Positions 1 to 7,859 of a DNA stretch of 39,917 nucleotides are shown piece after piece (position 1 is the stretch's first letter; every line of letters begins with the position of its first letter). Origin of the DNA: Palleronia aestuarii (GTDB lineage: Bacteria > Pseudomonadota > Alphaproteobacteria > Rhodobacterales > Rhodobacteraceae); NCBI RefSeq assembly GCF_003253995.1, contig NZ_QKZL01000024.1, positions 13,138 to 53,054 on the forward strand. Reading direction: 5' to 3'. Made by a program: the position numbers and the translations under genes. Below the pieces are notes generated by a model. The model searched no databases, was not told where the DNA came from, and saw only the letters and a list, made by a program, of their open reading frames with translations.

Positions 1-31
1 ATCTGCTCGTCCGTGAAGCTCGTTCGCTTCA
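1..31 (-). CDS. IS3-family OrfA, 5' tip only (runs off the window)
   Basis: On the minus strand an ATG at 31 opens MKRTSFTDEQ, the characteristic N-terminus of IS3-family OrfA (helix-turn-helix subunit of the transposase). The rest lies outside the window. The sequence ahead of it, to about 97, probably holds this element's terminal inverted repeat, because the neighbouring IS30 gene loses its normal C-terminus there. Family call from a ten-residue match only. Confidence 0.55.
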
Positions 32-58
32 TTGTCCGTCCTCAAGTTGGGGCGGACT

Positions 59-886
59 CTAATCGACGGTGGAGTAAAAATCCCGTGGCAGGTCACATCC
101 GAGCCAGGCGTCGGTTCCGATGCCGGATTTCAGTTTCCGCCACTCACGGAACTCAAAGCCACGGTCGAAGGTGATCGACCGGCGGGCGGGTTGGGGCAAA
201 AGTTCCATGACGTCAATCAGCCTGCGCATGATGTGCGTCGAGCTGCGGCCGTTGTTGCGGAACAGCACGGCGAAGCGGGTCTTGCGTTCGACCAGGGACG
301 CCACGTTCATCTTTCCCTGGGCGCGCTCGAAGATCATCAGATCGCCTTCCCAGTCACCGAATGTCTCGCGCGACGTAACTTGTCCGGGGCGTTGATGAAT
401 GGACCGGTCCGGCGGGAAAACCTGACCTCTGGGCCTTCTGGCGTATCGCGGCCGGCGTTTCTTGCGACGACTTGGGAGATAGCGAGCCAGTTCCCCGGAT
501 CGGCCATCGGGGCCGTAGACATACGTGTAGATCGTCTCATGGCTCACGCGAACGGGGCTACCCTCGGAGCCAAGGCGACCCGCGATCTGTTCCGGTGACC
601 AGCCTTCCTTAAACTGCAAGATCACCGCGTCGCGAAGATCCCTCAATCGAACCAACTTGCGGCGTCGCGCACGTCTGGCCTCCGCCGAGCGCTGCGCAGT
701 CATACCGTAGTAGCCACTTAGGTACGGCGGCTCGTCGTCCGTGAACGCGTTGCGCCTGATCTCGCGGTAGACCGTCGAACGATGCCGCCCGAGTTCGGCC
801 GCGATCCGGACCACAGGCACTTTTGCATTCCGCATGTCCTCGATCGTGCGCCGTTCACGCAAGTTCAGCTCCGTATGGGCCATCAT
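59..886 (-). pseudogene. IS30-family transposase, C-terminally truncated
   Basis: 275 residues, opening with an IS30-type helix-turn-helix (RTIEDMRNAKVPVVRIAAEL, then HRSTVYREI). The first two residues of the DDE triad are visible in GDWEGDL and TFDRGFEF. In intact IS30 enzymes the segment after TFDRG continues to the third catalytic acid (…PWQKG…EN…). Here the match stops after GIGTDAWL and the frame ends ten-odd residues later, so the catalytic Glu is missing. The break lies next to the IS3 orfA tip at the window start, which suggests that IS3 inserted into or deleted the end of this gene. The protein should be inactive. Confidence 0.8.
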
Positions 887-1051
887 CCTTCTCCTTGCTT
901 TCCAGCAAGATAGGGGATCTATCGCAACCCAGTCTAGAATGTACCCATCCCAACAATACCTTTCTGAGAGGTTATGTTATGTAATATTGTCAGAAATTTT
1001 CTAATTTATCAAAGTTGACCATCGGCAGCCGTCGCGTAGCTGAGCGAGCTC

Positions 1052-1090
1052 GGAACAAACGGCCATAGCGAGCGGATGAATAGCAGGATC
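1052..1090 (+). pseudogene. IS481-family transposase, fragment left of the IS3 insertion
   Basis: The frame reads TNGHSERMNSRI, matching the NGQVERMNRTI segment of the IS481 integrase-core domain. It stops exactly at the left end of the IS3 element and resumes as KNASVKRIHYD at 4186, so both pieces belong to one interrupted gene. Upstream of about 1052 the match fades. The stretch 890-1050 holds no gene; 950-1010 is unusually AT-rich for this window. Confidence 0.65.
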
Positions 1091-1299
1091 TGGCCTGCCC
1101 CCTAAAAAAGCGGTCCTCTCTGAAGTAGGCTTTTGAGCCAGATGGAGAACGAAAGAATGGGACAGATCGGAGCCGGATCAGGGATCGATACCCCGGCGGA
1201 GCGCACAAGCCGGATGAGATCGTCGCGAAGCTGAGGCAGGTGGACGTGCTGGTATCGCAGGGTTGGTCGGTGGCCGAGGCGGTGCGCTCGATCGGGGGT

Positions 1300-1335
1300 T
1301 CGGCACGAGCCGCCACCGGTTCGAGGCCGTGCCGA
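1300..1335 (+). repeat. Hairpin element, copy 1 (loop-conserved family)
   Basis: Left arm TCGGCACGAGCC, 13-nt loop GCCACCGGTTCGA (1312-1324), right arm GGCCGTGCCGA. The arms pair over 11 bp with one bulged base. It interrupts the IS3 OrfA frame after RSIG. Confidence 0.8.
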
Positions 1336-1368
1336 GCCAGTTCACTTACTACCGTTGGCGCACGGAAC

Positions 1369-1405
1369 GAGCCACGTCCGCCATTGGTCCAAGAACAATG
1401 GCGAG
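1369..1405 (+). repeat. Hairpin element, copy 2 (loop-conserved family)
   Basis: Loop GCCATTGGTCCAA at 1380-1392. The arms are imperfect around the loop, but an alternative perfect pairing CGCCATTG / CAATGGCG (1379-1386, 1396-1403) exists. The left flank CGAGCCACGTCC matches copy 10 (CGAGCCTCGTCC), showing homology beyond the loop. It interrupts IS3 OrfA just before GLKTD. Confidence 0.75.
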
Positions 1406-1815
1406 TGCGGGCTGAAGACCGACTAGGTGAAACGTCTGAAGGAGCTGGAAAAGGAGAATGAGCGGCTGCGAAAGGCCGTCTCCGATCTCACGCTCGAGAA
1501 ACTGATCCTGCGAGAGGCCGCCTCGGGAAACTTCTGAGCCCCGCCCGTCGCCGAGCCTGTGTCGATCATGTCAGGCAGAAGTTCTCCGTTTCGGAGCGCA
1601 TCGCCTGTCGCGTGCTCGGGCAGCATCGGTCTACGCAGCGAAAAATTCCGCACGGGCGGGCCGATGACGATGCGCTGACCGCGGACATCGTTGCGCTCGC
1701 CAGCCAATACGGGCGCTACGGCTACCGTCGGGTCGCTGCCATGCTGCGCGATGCCGGGTGGGCGGTGAACGTGAAGCGGATCGAGCGGATTTGGCGACGG
1801 GACTTCGGAGGATCA

Positions 1816-1840
1816 GGAAAGGCCCCTGTGGGGCGTTTCC
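1816..1840. repeat. Palindromic insertion in IS3 orfB
   Basis: GGAAAGGCCCC - TGT - GGGGCGTTTCC: 11-bp arms with one mismatch and a 3-nt loop. About 40 extra bases separate WRR from LKVPQKQPKKG in the OrfB frame, with GACGG repeated on both sides, possibly a duplication made on insertion. Confidence 0.7.
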
Positions 1841-1973
1841 CCGACGGAGCTGAAAGTTCCCCAGAAGCAACCGAAGAAAGGTCGGCTGTGGTTGAACGAC
1901 GGGTCGAGTATCCGTCTCCGACCGGAGCGGCCGAACCACGTCTGGTCCTACGACTTCGCTGAGAGCTGAACCG

Positions 1974-2011
1974 TCGCCATCGTCGCTCGAACCGATGGCG
2001 CGACGTGGCGA
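1974..2011 (-). repeat. Hairpin element, copy 3 (loop-conserved family)
   Basis: Plus-strand arms TCGCCATCGTCGC and GCGACGTGGCGA pair over 12 bp with one bulge around the loop TCGAACCGATGGC, which is GCCATCGGTTCGA on the minus strand. It lies between SYDF and RMLNIVDE of IS3 OrfB, where it adds a stop and a frameshift. Confidence 0.85.
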
Positions 2012-2405
2012 CCGGAAGGAAGTCCCGGATGCTCAACATCGTCGATGAGTTCACGAGGAAGTGCGTGGCGATCAGGGTCAATCGGAAGCTTAATTCCGCC
2101 GCCGTGATCGACGTCCTGACCGACCTGTTCATCCTTCGCGGCGTGCCCGGCCACGTTCGGTCGGACAACGTCCTATGTCGGGAATTTCTGGCTGCTTAGG
2201 CCAGCAGGTCATGGGGCGTCCGGCTTCCCGGACACCTTGGAAAGGTTGCCCAGACGGGCTCTGCCGTCAAGAAATGATCTCTTCCATAGCAAACACAGGG
2301 TACGCTAGCCGGCGGCTCTCACCGTCCTCAATACGAGATCCCAAATTCCAAGCAGAAGGCCCGAACATTATCTACGAGGTCAGCGAGCTGCCCCCACGGC
2401 TCTTG

Positions 2406-3644
2406 TCAGAGAGAGGTCCTTCCGCCCGGGCTCACCCCCTCGAAGAAGGGGCGATAGGGCTTGCCGTGATTGACCACGGCGTGAACGGTGCGTGCCATCT
2501 TTACCGCGATCGCGGTGTAGGCCTTGCGGCGTAGATGAGCGTTGTGTCGATCCTTCGAGATGTAGCGCTCGAACTTGTCTCGGAAGCTGTTGGTCCGCTT
2601 GAGCACGGCCGTCTGACCGGCCATCCAGAGCGTGCGTCGTAGCCGGGCATTGCCATACTTCGAGATCCGGCTCTGCCCTCGGAACATGCCGGACTGGACC
2701 GTCGCAAGGTCCATGCCGCAGAACTTCAGGAACTGGCGGTGATGCCGGAACCGACGAAGGTCGCCGGCTTCGGCTAGGATTGTCATGGCGTTTATCGGGC
2801 CGATGCCGGGAATGGTCGTCAGAAGCTGATAGTCGGGCAGATCGGAGAGCAGCTCGACCGCACGGGCTTCGATCTCATTGCGCTGGCGGACGAGACTTCT
2901 GCCTTCGGCGAGGACCAGGCGGAACATGCGCACAGCGTCGGAATCCGGTTCGCCGGGCAAACCAACCGAGCCAACAGCCGTTGTGTAAATATCTGAAAGC
3001 AGGCGCTCTTTGGAGACTTTGCGGCCGACGACCACCACGCATCGGCAATAAACGCGTCTCGGCTCATGGCGGCGATCATGTGCGGCGACGGGTACTTCTC
3101 CAGAAACGCCAGAAACCAGTCGGTTCGCGAGCTTCGATGAAACCGTTCGGCCTCGGGGAAGTAGAGCGGAAGGTAATGAGTCAGGATGCAGTGCCAGAGC
3201 TCGATCTTCGAACGTGAGACGATCTCGTGCGTCTTCGACAGCTCCTGAATGTCCACCGTTCCGACCGCCAGGGGATCATGAAAGAACTGGACGGCGCCGA
3301 TCTCCAGCATGTGCAGGATGACCTGGGCGTCCTTCGGATCATTCTTGTCCCAACTGTTGTGCAAGGCCTCGCGAGTTCGGGCGAGACCGACAGAGGAGAC
3401 AAGCTTCAGGTCGAACCCGGCCTGGCCGAGATGGTGCGCCAGCGGCCGATGATAGTTGCCGTCAAGGCGGTGCCTTGACCCTCGAAGCCGATCCGAACCG
3501 GCAGGTCGTAGCTGACGAGCGCCTCAGACACGCGTTGGAATCTTCCAGCGTGTTCATGATCGTCATGCGACGGCGACGCTTCTTGCTGGGAACCCCGATC
3601 AGAACCTCATGTCGATGCTTGGAAATGTCGATGGCGACCAGCAA
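2406..3644 (-). pseudogene. IS110-family transposase, multiply frameshifted
   Basis: Reading through three frames gives a nearly full IS110 protein: LLVAIDISKHRHEVLIGVP (first Asp of the DEDD RuvC-like domain), then VSEALVSYDLPVRIGFE, then HNSWDKNDPKDAQVILHMLE, then the C-terminal Transposase_20 domain with LTTIPGIGPINAMTILAEAG and QSRISKYGNARLRRTLWMAG. The frame breaks at about 3550 (one base lost in LEDFQRV), at the palindrome 3461-3479, and near 3039. A TTG at 3644 is the only likely start seen. Inactive as read. Confidence 0.82.
3461..3479. repeat. Perfect palindrome inserted in IS110 transposase
   Basis: GTCAAGGC - GGT - GCCTTGAC, 8-bp perfect arms around GGT. It replaces the expected codons between GFE and GNYHRPLAHHL, a net gain of about 14 bases that shifts the frame. 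Same GGT loop as the insertion at 39721-39743. Confidence 0.7.
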
Positions 3645-3815
3645 GGTCGGTGCGATAGAATGAGTGGCGGTAATAGCGTGCTGCGCACCCTCAGCGGTGT
3701 GGTTCAGAAAAACCACTGTTGAGACCTGAGACCCGGTCATGGCCACTTGCTGCGCTATCTGGGGGCTGCGCGCGTGGCTAATACCTCTCGGCAGGGCTTC
3801 TTCCGGACGTGCTAT

Positions 3816-4151
3816 GGGCCGGAATTCATCGCCAAGGCCGTGCGGGACTGGATTACAGCGGTCGGCGCGAAGACGACGTTCATCGAACCGGGGAGCCCTT
3901 GGGAGAACGGGTATTGCGAGAGCTTCAACTCGAAGCTCCGCGACGAGCTTCTGAACGGCGAGATTTTTTACTCCCTCGCCGAGGCGCGCGTGGTGATCGA
4001 AGCGTGGCGGGTCCATTACAATACTACGCGGCCCCACTCGTCGCTTCGCTACCGACCACCGGCTCCGCAAGCCGTCGAATGGCCACCTCAAAGCACAGGA
4101 TCGACCCCGCCTGCGGCCGCGGCAATGGCGCCGAGACCCGTCATGCACTAA
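3816..4151 (+). pseudogene. IS3-family OrfB, C-terminal half
   Basis: GPEFIAKAVRDWI…TTFIEPGSPWENGYCESFNSKLRDELLN…RPHSSLRYRPPAPQAVEW is the C-terminal integrase core and tail of IS3 OrfB, with the catalytic Glu in ENGYCESFNSKLRDE. It continues the frame that ended at RSDN (2169) before the IS110 insertion. It stops at TAA 4149-4151, 34 bp short of the right inverted repeat. Confidence 0.85.
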
Positions 4152-4185
4152 AACTGAAACCAGACCACCCGATAGGGGCAGGCCA

Positions 4186-4433
4186 GGATCAAGAACGCCT
4201 CCGTCAAACGCATCCACTATGACAGGCACGATCAACTGCGCACCCACCTTGACGACTTCAAGGCACTATAACTTCACACGCAGGCTCGAGACGCTCGCCA
4301 GCCATGCTCCTCGGACCGACGGCGGATCATGGCTGGCCCTCACGCCCTATGAATACATCTCCAAGACTTGGACCTTAGACCCGGATCGGTTCATCCTCGA
4401 TCCGTTCTGTTAAATGCCGGGACTGACCACCTA
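4186..4433 (+). pseudogene. IS481-family transposase, C-terminal remnant
   Basis: KNASVKRIHYDRHDQLRTHLDDF continues the fragment that ended at 1090 and belongs to the C-terminal integrase core of IS481. After a frameshift it reads LTPYEYISKTWTLDPDRFILDP, a stop where Gln is usual, then MPGLTT and TAA at 4433, the normal end of the protein. A hairpin insertion (4297-4337) separates the two blocks. Left end given as the first base after the IS3 element. Confidence 0.8.
4297..4337 (-). repeat. Hairpin element, copy 4 (loop-conserved family)
   Basis: Arms GCCAGCCATGCTCC (4297-4310) and GGATCATGGCTGGC (4324-4337) pair at 13 of 14 positions around TCGGACCGACGGC (minus strand GCCGTCGGTCCGA). It sits in the IS481 remnant between LETL and LTPYEY. 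The longest stem of the family, with a sequence unlike the other copies. Confidence 0.85.
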
Positions 4434-4462
4434 AACACATTTGGTAGTCACGCCGCGTGCCA

Positions 4463-5833
4463 TCATGCGGCATATCGCATTGCGCCATCGTCTGACCCCG
4501 CCGTGGCGACATCGTCCGGCTGCGCCACGGTATCGACCCCGGACAGGACAGTACCAAGCTTCTGCGCCAGGCTTTCGACCTCTGTGGCCGCACCGCTGAT
4601 GCGATCCGCCGCCTCCGCGTTTTTGTTGATCATGTCTTCGAGGCCTTTAACGGAAAACTTGATGCCGGAGGCAACCTCGCTTTGTTCCCGGCTAGCCTCG
4701 ACAACGTGCCTCGTCAGCTCGGACGTCCGCATGATGTCCGGAACCAGATCTTCGAGCATGTTCTGAGCCCTGTCGGCAACGCCGATGCATTCCCCGGAAA
4801 GCTCCCGGATTTCACGAGCGGCAGTGTTGCTACGCTCCGCCAGCTTGCGCACTTCCGAGGCGACGACGGCGAAACCCTTGCCGTGTGCGCCGGCGCGTGC
4901 GGCCTCTACCGCCGCGTTGAGCGCCAGCAGATCCGTCTGGCGGGCGATTTCCTGAATGATGCCGATCCTGTCTGCGATCGACTTCATTGATCCGATGGCC
5001 GTCTCGACGGTCGCGCGCGTATCCTGCGCCTTGTTGGCCGCTTCGCCCGCAATCCGGTTCGTCTGCTGGGAGCTTTCCAGCGTGGATTGCATCGAGGTCT
5101 CGATCCGGCTTGCCGACGAGACCGCGTCGCGCGCGGCATTGAGATGCTGGTCCGACATCGCCGTCACGCTGCCGGCATCGGCGCTGACGGAATTGGTCGC
5201 TTCGATCATGGCTCCTGTGCTGGCATTTGCCTCGAAGACGATATCCTCGATGAGTTCCAGACGCTTCTTGAGCATCTCTTCGTTGCGGGCACGCTCCGCC
5301 GCTGCCGACTCGGCGATGCGCACATTGTCAGAGAAGACCTGCAACAGGCTGTGTACCAGAAACAGCAACGCCCCGGTTTCGATCGTCCACACGACGGCGT
5401 GGTAGATCAGCCGCGCCCAGTCGCTACCGCCGGGATACATGAGCTCGGGCAGCAGGAAATTGAAGCCGATGTGATGGACCGCAACGAAGAGATAGGCGGC
5501 GACGATCGCCGCCCTGTCGAACAGGAACGCGACCAAGGCAATGTTGACCATGAACAGGAAGTGGATGTCGAGCTGGAGCTTGTGCCCCTGCGCAGCCGCG
5601 ATCATGATGATAGGGGACAGAACCAGCGCCAGCGCCATGACCGAGCGGCCCACGGTGTCCTTGTGCAATCGGATCGCGATGCTCGCCGTGACCGCGGCCG
5701 CAAGCATAAGCCCGCCGTAAAGCTTCATCGAGGTCCCGGAAGACCAAGCGAAATAGAGAATGACCGGGATGCCCAGATAGACGTAGGCTTCTAGGAAAGT
5801 CAGAAGTCTTGCACGCAGTGCCTCGACCGTCAT
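4463..5833 (-). CDS. Methyl-accepting chemotaxis protein without HAMP
   Basis: 456 residues. It relays an environmental signal to the CheA/CheW complex. The first ~165 residues hold about six hydrophobic membrane segments (for example [47 protein letters not shown]) instead of the usual two with a periplasmic sensor, so the signal is probably sensed in or near the membrane. No HAMP domain is evident; a coiled coil follows, then the conserved signalling hairpin [20 protein letters not shown] and [15 protein letters not shown]. The start ATG at 5833 ([10 protein letters not shown]) is preceded by TGGAG at good spacing; the longer reading to 5890 lacks a site. Its start lies 16 bp after the stop of the small protein at 5850-6173, so both are one operon. 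The ligand cannot be told. Confidence 0.9.
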   Translation of the reverse strand: MTVEALRARLLTFLEAYVYLGIPVILYFAWSSGTSMKLYGGLMLAAAVTASIAIRLHKDTVGRSVMALALVLSPIIMIAAAQGHKLQLDIHFLFMVNIALVAFLFDRAAIVAAYLFVAVHHIGFNFLLPELMYPGGSDWARLIYHAVVWTIETGALLFLVHSLLQVFSDNVRIAESAAAERARNEEMLKKRLELIEDIVFEANASTGAMIEATNSVSADAGSVTAMSDQHLNAARDAVSSASRIETSMQSTLESSQQTNRIAGEAANKAQDTRATVETAIGSMKSIADRIGIIQEIARQTDLLALNAAVEAARAGAHGKGFAVVASEVRKLAERSNTAAREIRELSGECIGVADRAQNMLEDLVPDIMRTSELTRHVVEASREQSEVASGIKFSVKGLEDMINKNAEAADRISGAATEVESLAQKLGTVLSGVDTVAQPDDVATAGSDDGAMRYAA

Positions 5834-5849
5834 GAAATCCACTCCAGTG

Positions 5850-6173
5850 TTAAACTGCGGTGCTGCACAGCCAGGCCGCACGTTTCCCATTCAGAAAGAA
5901 GAAGGCCCCGGCCTCCCGCAGGGACTGCCGTTGCACCGCGTTCAGCGGCCCGGACACGCCGATCCAGTCGACGTTCCCGATCGCCAGGATCGATGCGCCT
6001 GCGTTCGCGATCGCGCGGAAGGCCACACCATTGTCGGCAAGGGGCGAAAAGATCACGACCACCGGCTCACCGGGCACCGTGTCCAACGACGGCGCCATGA
6101 TGGCCGTCACGGCCAGAGCCGAGAGCCCCGCCACGTAGATACTCGCCAGAAGTGCTTTCGAAGCCCCGTTCAT
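5850..6173 (-). CDS. Small exported or membrane-anchored protein of unknown function
   Basis: 107 residues with an N-terminal hydrophobic stretch ([20 protein letters not shown]) that could be a signal anchor, followed by a ~75-residue domain with [22 protein letters not shown] and [16 protein letters not shown] do not recognise the family. The domain looks soluble and alternates hydrophobic strands with glycine turns, and it probably faces the periplasm. It is the first gene of a two-gene operon with the chemoreceptor 16 bp downstream, so it may help that receptor sense or be controlled with it. The ribosome site is weak (CCAGGGCG). The stretch 6174-6338 upstream contains no gene, only the tail region of the next IS. 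Confidence 0.6.
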   Translation of the reverse strand: MNGASKALLASIYVAGLSALAVTAIMAPSLDTVPGEPVVVIFSPLADNGVAFRAIANAGASILAIGNVDWIGVSGPLNAVQRQSLREAGAFFFLNGKRAAWLCSTAV

Positions 6174-6338
6174 CGCCCTGGAAAGACCTACCCTTTATCG
6201 GAACGGCCCTGTGCTAGTCGGAGAAGTGTTAAAAAGGCTTTGAACTCGTCGCGGCCTTTCGCTTCAATTGTTCCGAAATCGGCATGGGGGTGCGACAGCC
6301 CGCGGCTGGTGCGGCAGTTCGGCTACCAGTCGACGCTG

Positions 6339-7507
6339 TCAGGAGCCAACGGGATCGAGACCGGCCGATGGCCGTCGTCTTCGCTCTGACGGCTGCCCTG
6401 GCCGCCCTTCTGTGTGTCGAGCAATGACTGCGGGTGGGCGGCCGATCTCCGTTCGTCGAGCGTGGATGATCCCGCAGACTTCGCGCGCGATGTGGCGTTC
6501 GAGCATCCAAATGGTTTCGAGCTTCGAATGCCCCATAGCCATGCGTTTGGCCACGTGGTCCTTCGTCCGCTGGTCGAGGCGCATTCGGGAGACGGCGACG
6601 ATTTGCAGCGCGCTGTTGGCCGCCCTGTCGCCGCCACGGTTCAGACGGTGCCGGATCGTCTTGCCCGAGGATGCGGGGACGGGACTGACCCGGCAGAGCG
6701 CCGCGAAGCTGGTGTCAGATGAGAGGCGATCCGGATTGTCCCCTGCGGTGAGCATTAGTTCGGCAGCGCACTCGTGGCCGATGCCACGGCGCGATAGAAG
6801 GGCCTGCGCCAGATCTTCGACGACCGCTCCGATCCTATCATATCGTCCGGTTCGGCGATCTCGTCGAGCAACTCCACGCAGCGCCGCGCGAGCGATCTGA
6901 GGGCAATCCAGCAGGCCCCCTCGAACTCTCGGTAGGCGGACATGTCCGGGCGGGATGCCACCAGTGTGCGGACGAGCAGCATCCGCGTCATGTCGCGAAG
7001 GCAGTCACGAAGCGCATCCGGGGCCGAGACGATGGTGCCGTGGATCATCTGCAGGGCGACCCGCTGTGCGGCGACCGCGGACTTGCGGCAAACCTTCAGA
7101 ACACGACGGGCTTCCACCATCCCGTCCCGCCTACGAGGCGTGACGGTACGGATATCCGCGAAGGCGGCATGAGCTGCGTTTTGGATATCGAGATCATCGT
7201 CCTTTCCCTTGCGGCGGCGGGTAAGCCTGTCGGGCGTGATTACCTCCAGCACCTCGATCCCGACACGTTGCAGATGGCGCAGAAGACCGGCCCCGTAGCT
7301 GCCGGTGCATTCGACGCCGACGCGGCACAGATCGCCGTGGGATCGCATCCATGCGAGCATCCTGCCGTAACCCTGCCTCGTTGCCGGGATCGAAGCCGTG
7401 GCCAGGACGCGGTTATGGTCATCGACGACGGCCGCGACATGAAGGTCCTTATGCGTATCGACCCCGCCGGTCACGGTGATGATCTTCGGTGTCTCGGTAT
7501 TGGTCAT
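6339..7507 (-). pseudogene. IS110-family transposase, one frameshift
   Basis: The start ATG at 7507 follows AGGAGGACCGGATC. The N-terminal half reads ITVTGGVDTHKDLHVAAVVD (first DEDD Asp), VGVECTGSYGAGLLRHL, then DDDLDIQNAAHAAF. The C-terminal half continues in another frame from GIGHECAAELMLTAGDNPDRL and has FAALCRVSPVPASSG…HRLNRGGDRAANSAL, the Transposase_20 domain. The frames part near 6835-6845, around GACGATATGATAGG. Apart from that shift the protein is nearly complete, so it died more recently than the nested IS110 element, from which it differs in sequence. Confidence 0.85.
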
Positions 7508-7700
7508 GATCCGGTCCTCCTGAGATCGTTGCATCGAACGACGCCCGGACCGGTGCGGGACAAGACAGTCATGAGATCCCGCCGAAAGCAGGATCACGCC
7601 CTTCTCGGGTCATACGCAAATCCGGCTAGGCGAAGCCCCACAACAAGGCGTTCCCGGGCGGCCGACAGGTCTAGGGAAAGACACGTCGGTCGATCGGTGG

Positions 7701-7719
7701 TCGGTTCAGGCCGCACCGA
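7701..7719. repeat. Small inverted repeat beside IS5, possible relic
   Basis: TCGGT - TCAGGCCGC - ACCGA. A similar string with a related repeat lies on the other side of the IS5 gene (9053-9075). Possibly IS ends or decayed hairpin copies; weak evidence. Nothing else is recognisable in 7510-7859. Confidence 0.3.
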
Positions 7720-7859
7720 GACACCTGGAGACATCCGAGTACGGCCCATTCTTCGGATTTATACGCTCACGGGGCTGACGGGGACGCGATTTGCCGCGTG
7801 ACTGGAGGCCTTTCGGCGCAATCAGCCTATCGCCGGGGTGCTTTTCTTCGTTTCAGCCG

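Larger units (their letters stand above)
1144..1537 (+). pseudogene. IS3-family OrfA, broken by two hairpin insertions
   Basis: The readable parts are KPDEIVAKLRQVDVLVSQGW…VRSIG, then TYYRWR in another frame, then VKRLKELEKENERLRKAV and LEKLILREAASGNF, ending in TGA at 1537. Together they make a standard OrfA: helix-turn-helix followed by a leucine-zipper coiled coil. Two insertions, at about 1299-1340 and 1362-1406, replace the stretch between RSIG and GLKTD and shift the frame. A TAG also replaces the Gln codon after KTD. No in-frame ATG is obvious upstream, so the 5' limit is approximate. Confidence 0.8.
1541..2169 (+). pseudogene. IS3-family OrfB, N-terminal half, frameshifted
   Basis: The conserved blocks are ARRRACVDHVRQKF, then YGRYGYRRVAAMLRDAGWAVN…IERIWRR, then (another frame) VPQKQPKKGRLWLNDG, PNHVWSYDF, and finally RMLNIVDEFTRKCVAIRVNR and VPGHVRSDN. 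This is the HTH_21 and integrase-core part of OrfB, with the first two DDE Asp residues in SYDF and RSDN. The frame is broken by a palindromic insertion at 1816-1840 and a hairpin at 1974-2011. The gene is then cut by IS110 at 2169 and resumes at 3816 with GPEFIAKAV. Confidence 0.85.
2170..3815 (-). mobile_element. IS110-family element nested in IS3 orfB
   Basis: Removing 2170-3815 restores the IS3 OrfB reading RSDN-GPEFIAKAV, so this 1646-bp block is a clean insertion. It contains one degraded IS110 transposase on the minus strand and about 230 bp on its 3' side (2170-2405) with no recognisable gene. IS110 elements often keep a non-coding RNA region beside the transposase; I saw no clear RNA fold there. 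No terminal repeats are evident, as expected for the family. Confidence 0.75.
1091..4185 (+). mobile_element. IS3-family element carrying a nested IS110 insertion
   Basis: The left end TGGCCTGCCCCCT (1091 on) and the right end AGGGGCAGGCCA (to 4185) are inverted repeats. The element is flanked on both sides by GGATC (1086-1090 and 4186-4190), a target-site duplication. It lies inside an IS481 transposase frame that reads continuously across the duplication. Its own orfB is split at 2169/3816 by a 1.65-kb IS110 element. Both IS3 ORFs carry further small hairpin insertions and frame breaks, so it cannot transpose by itself. Confidence 0.85.

Noticed and set aside
1144-2169. Programmed −1 frameshifting between IS3 OrfA and OrfB
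   Set aside because: Normal in the family, but here extra bases and stops inside each ORF show true inactivation and not programmed recoding.
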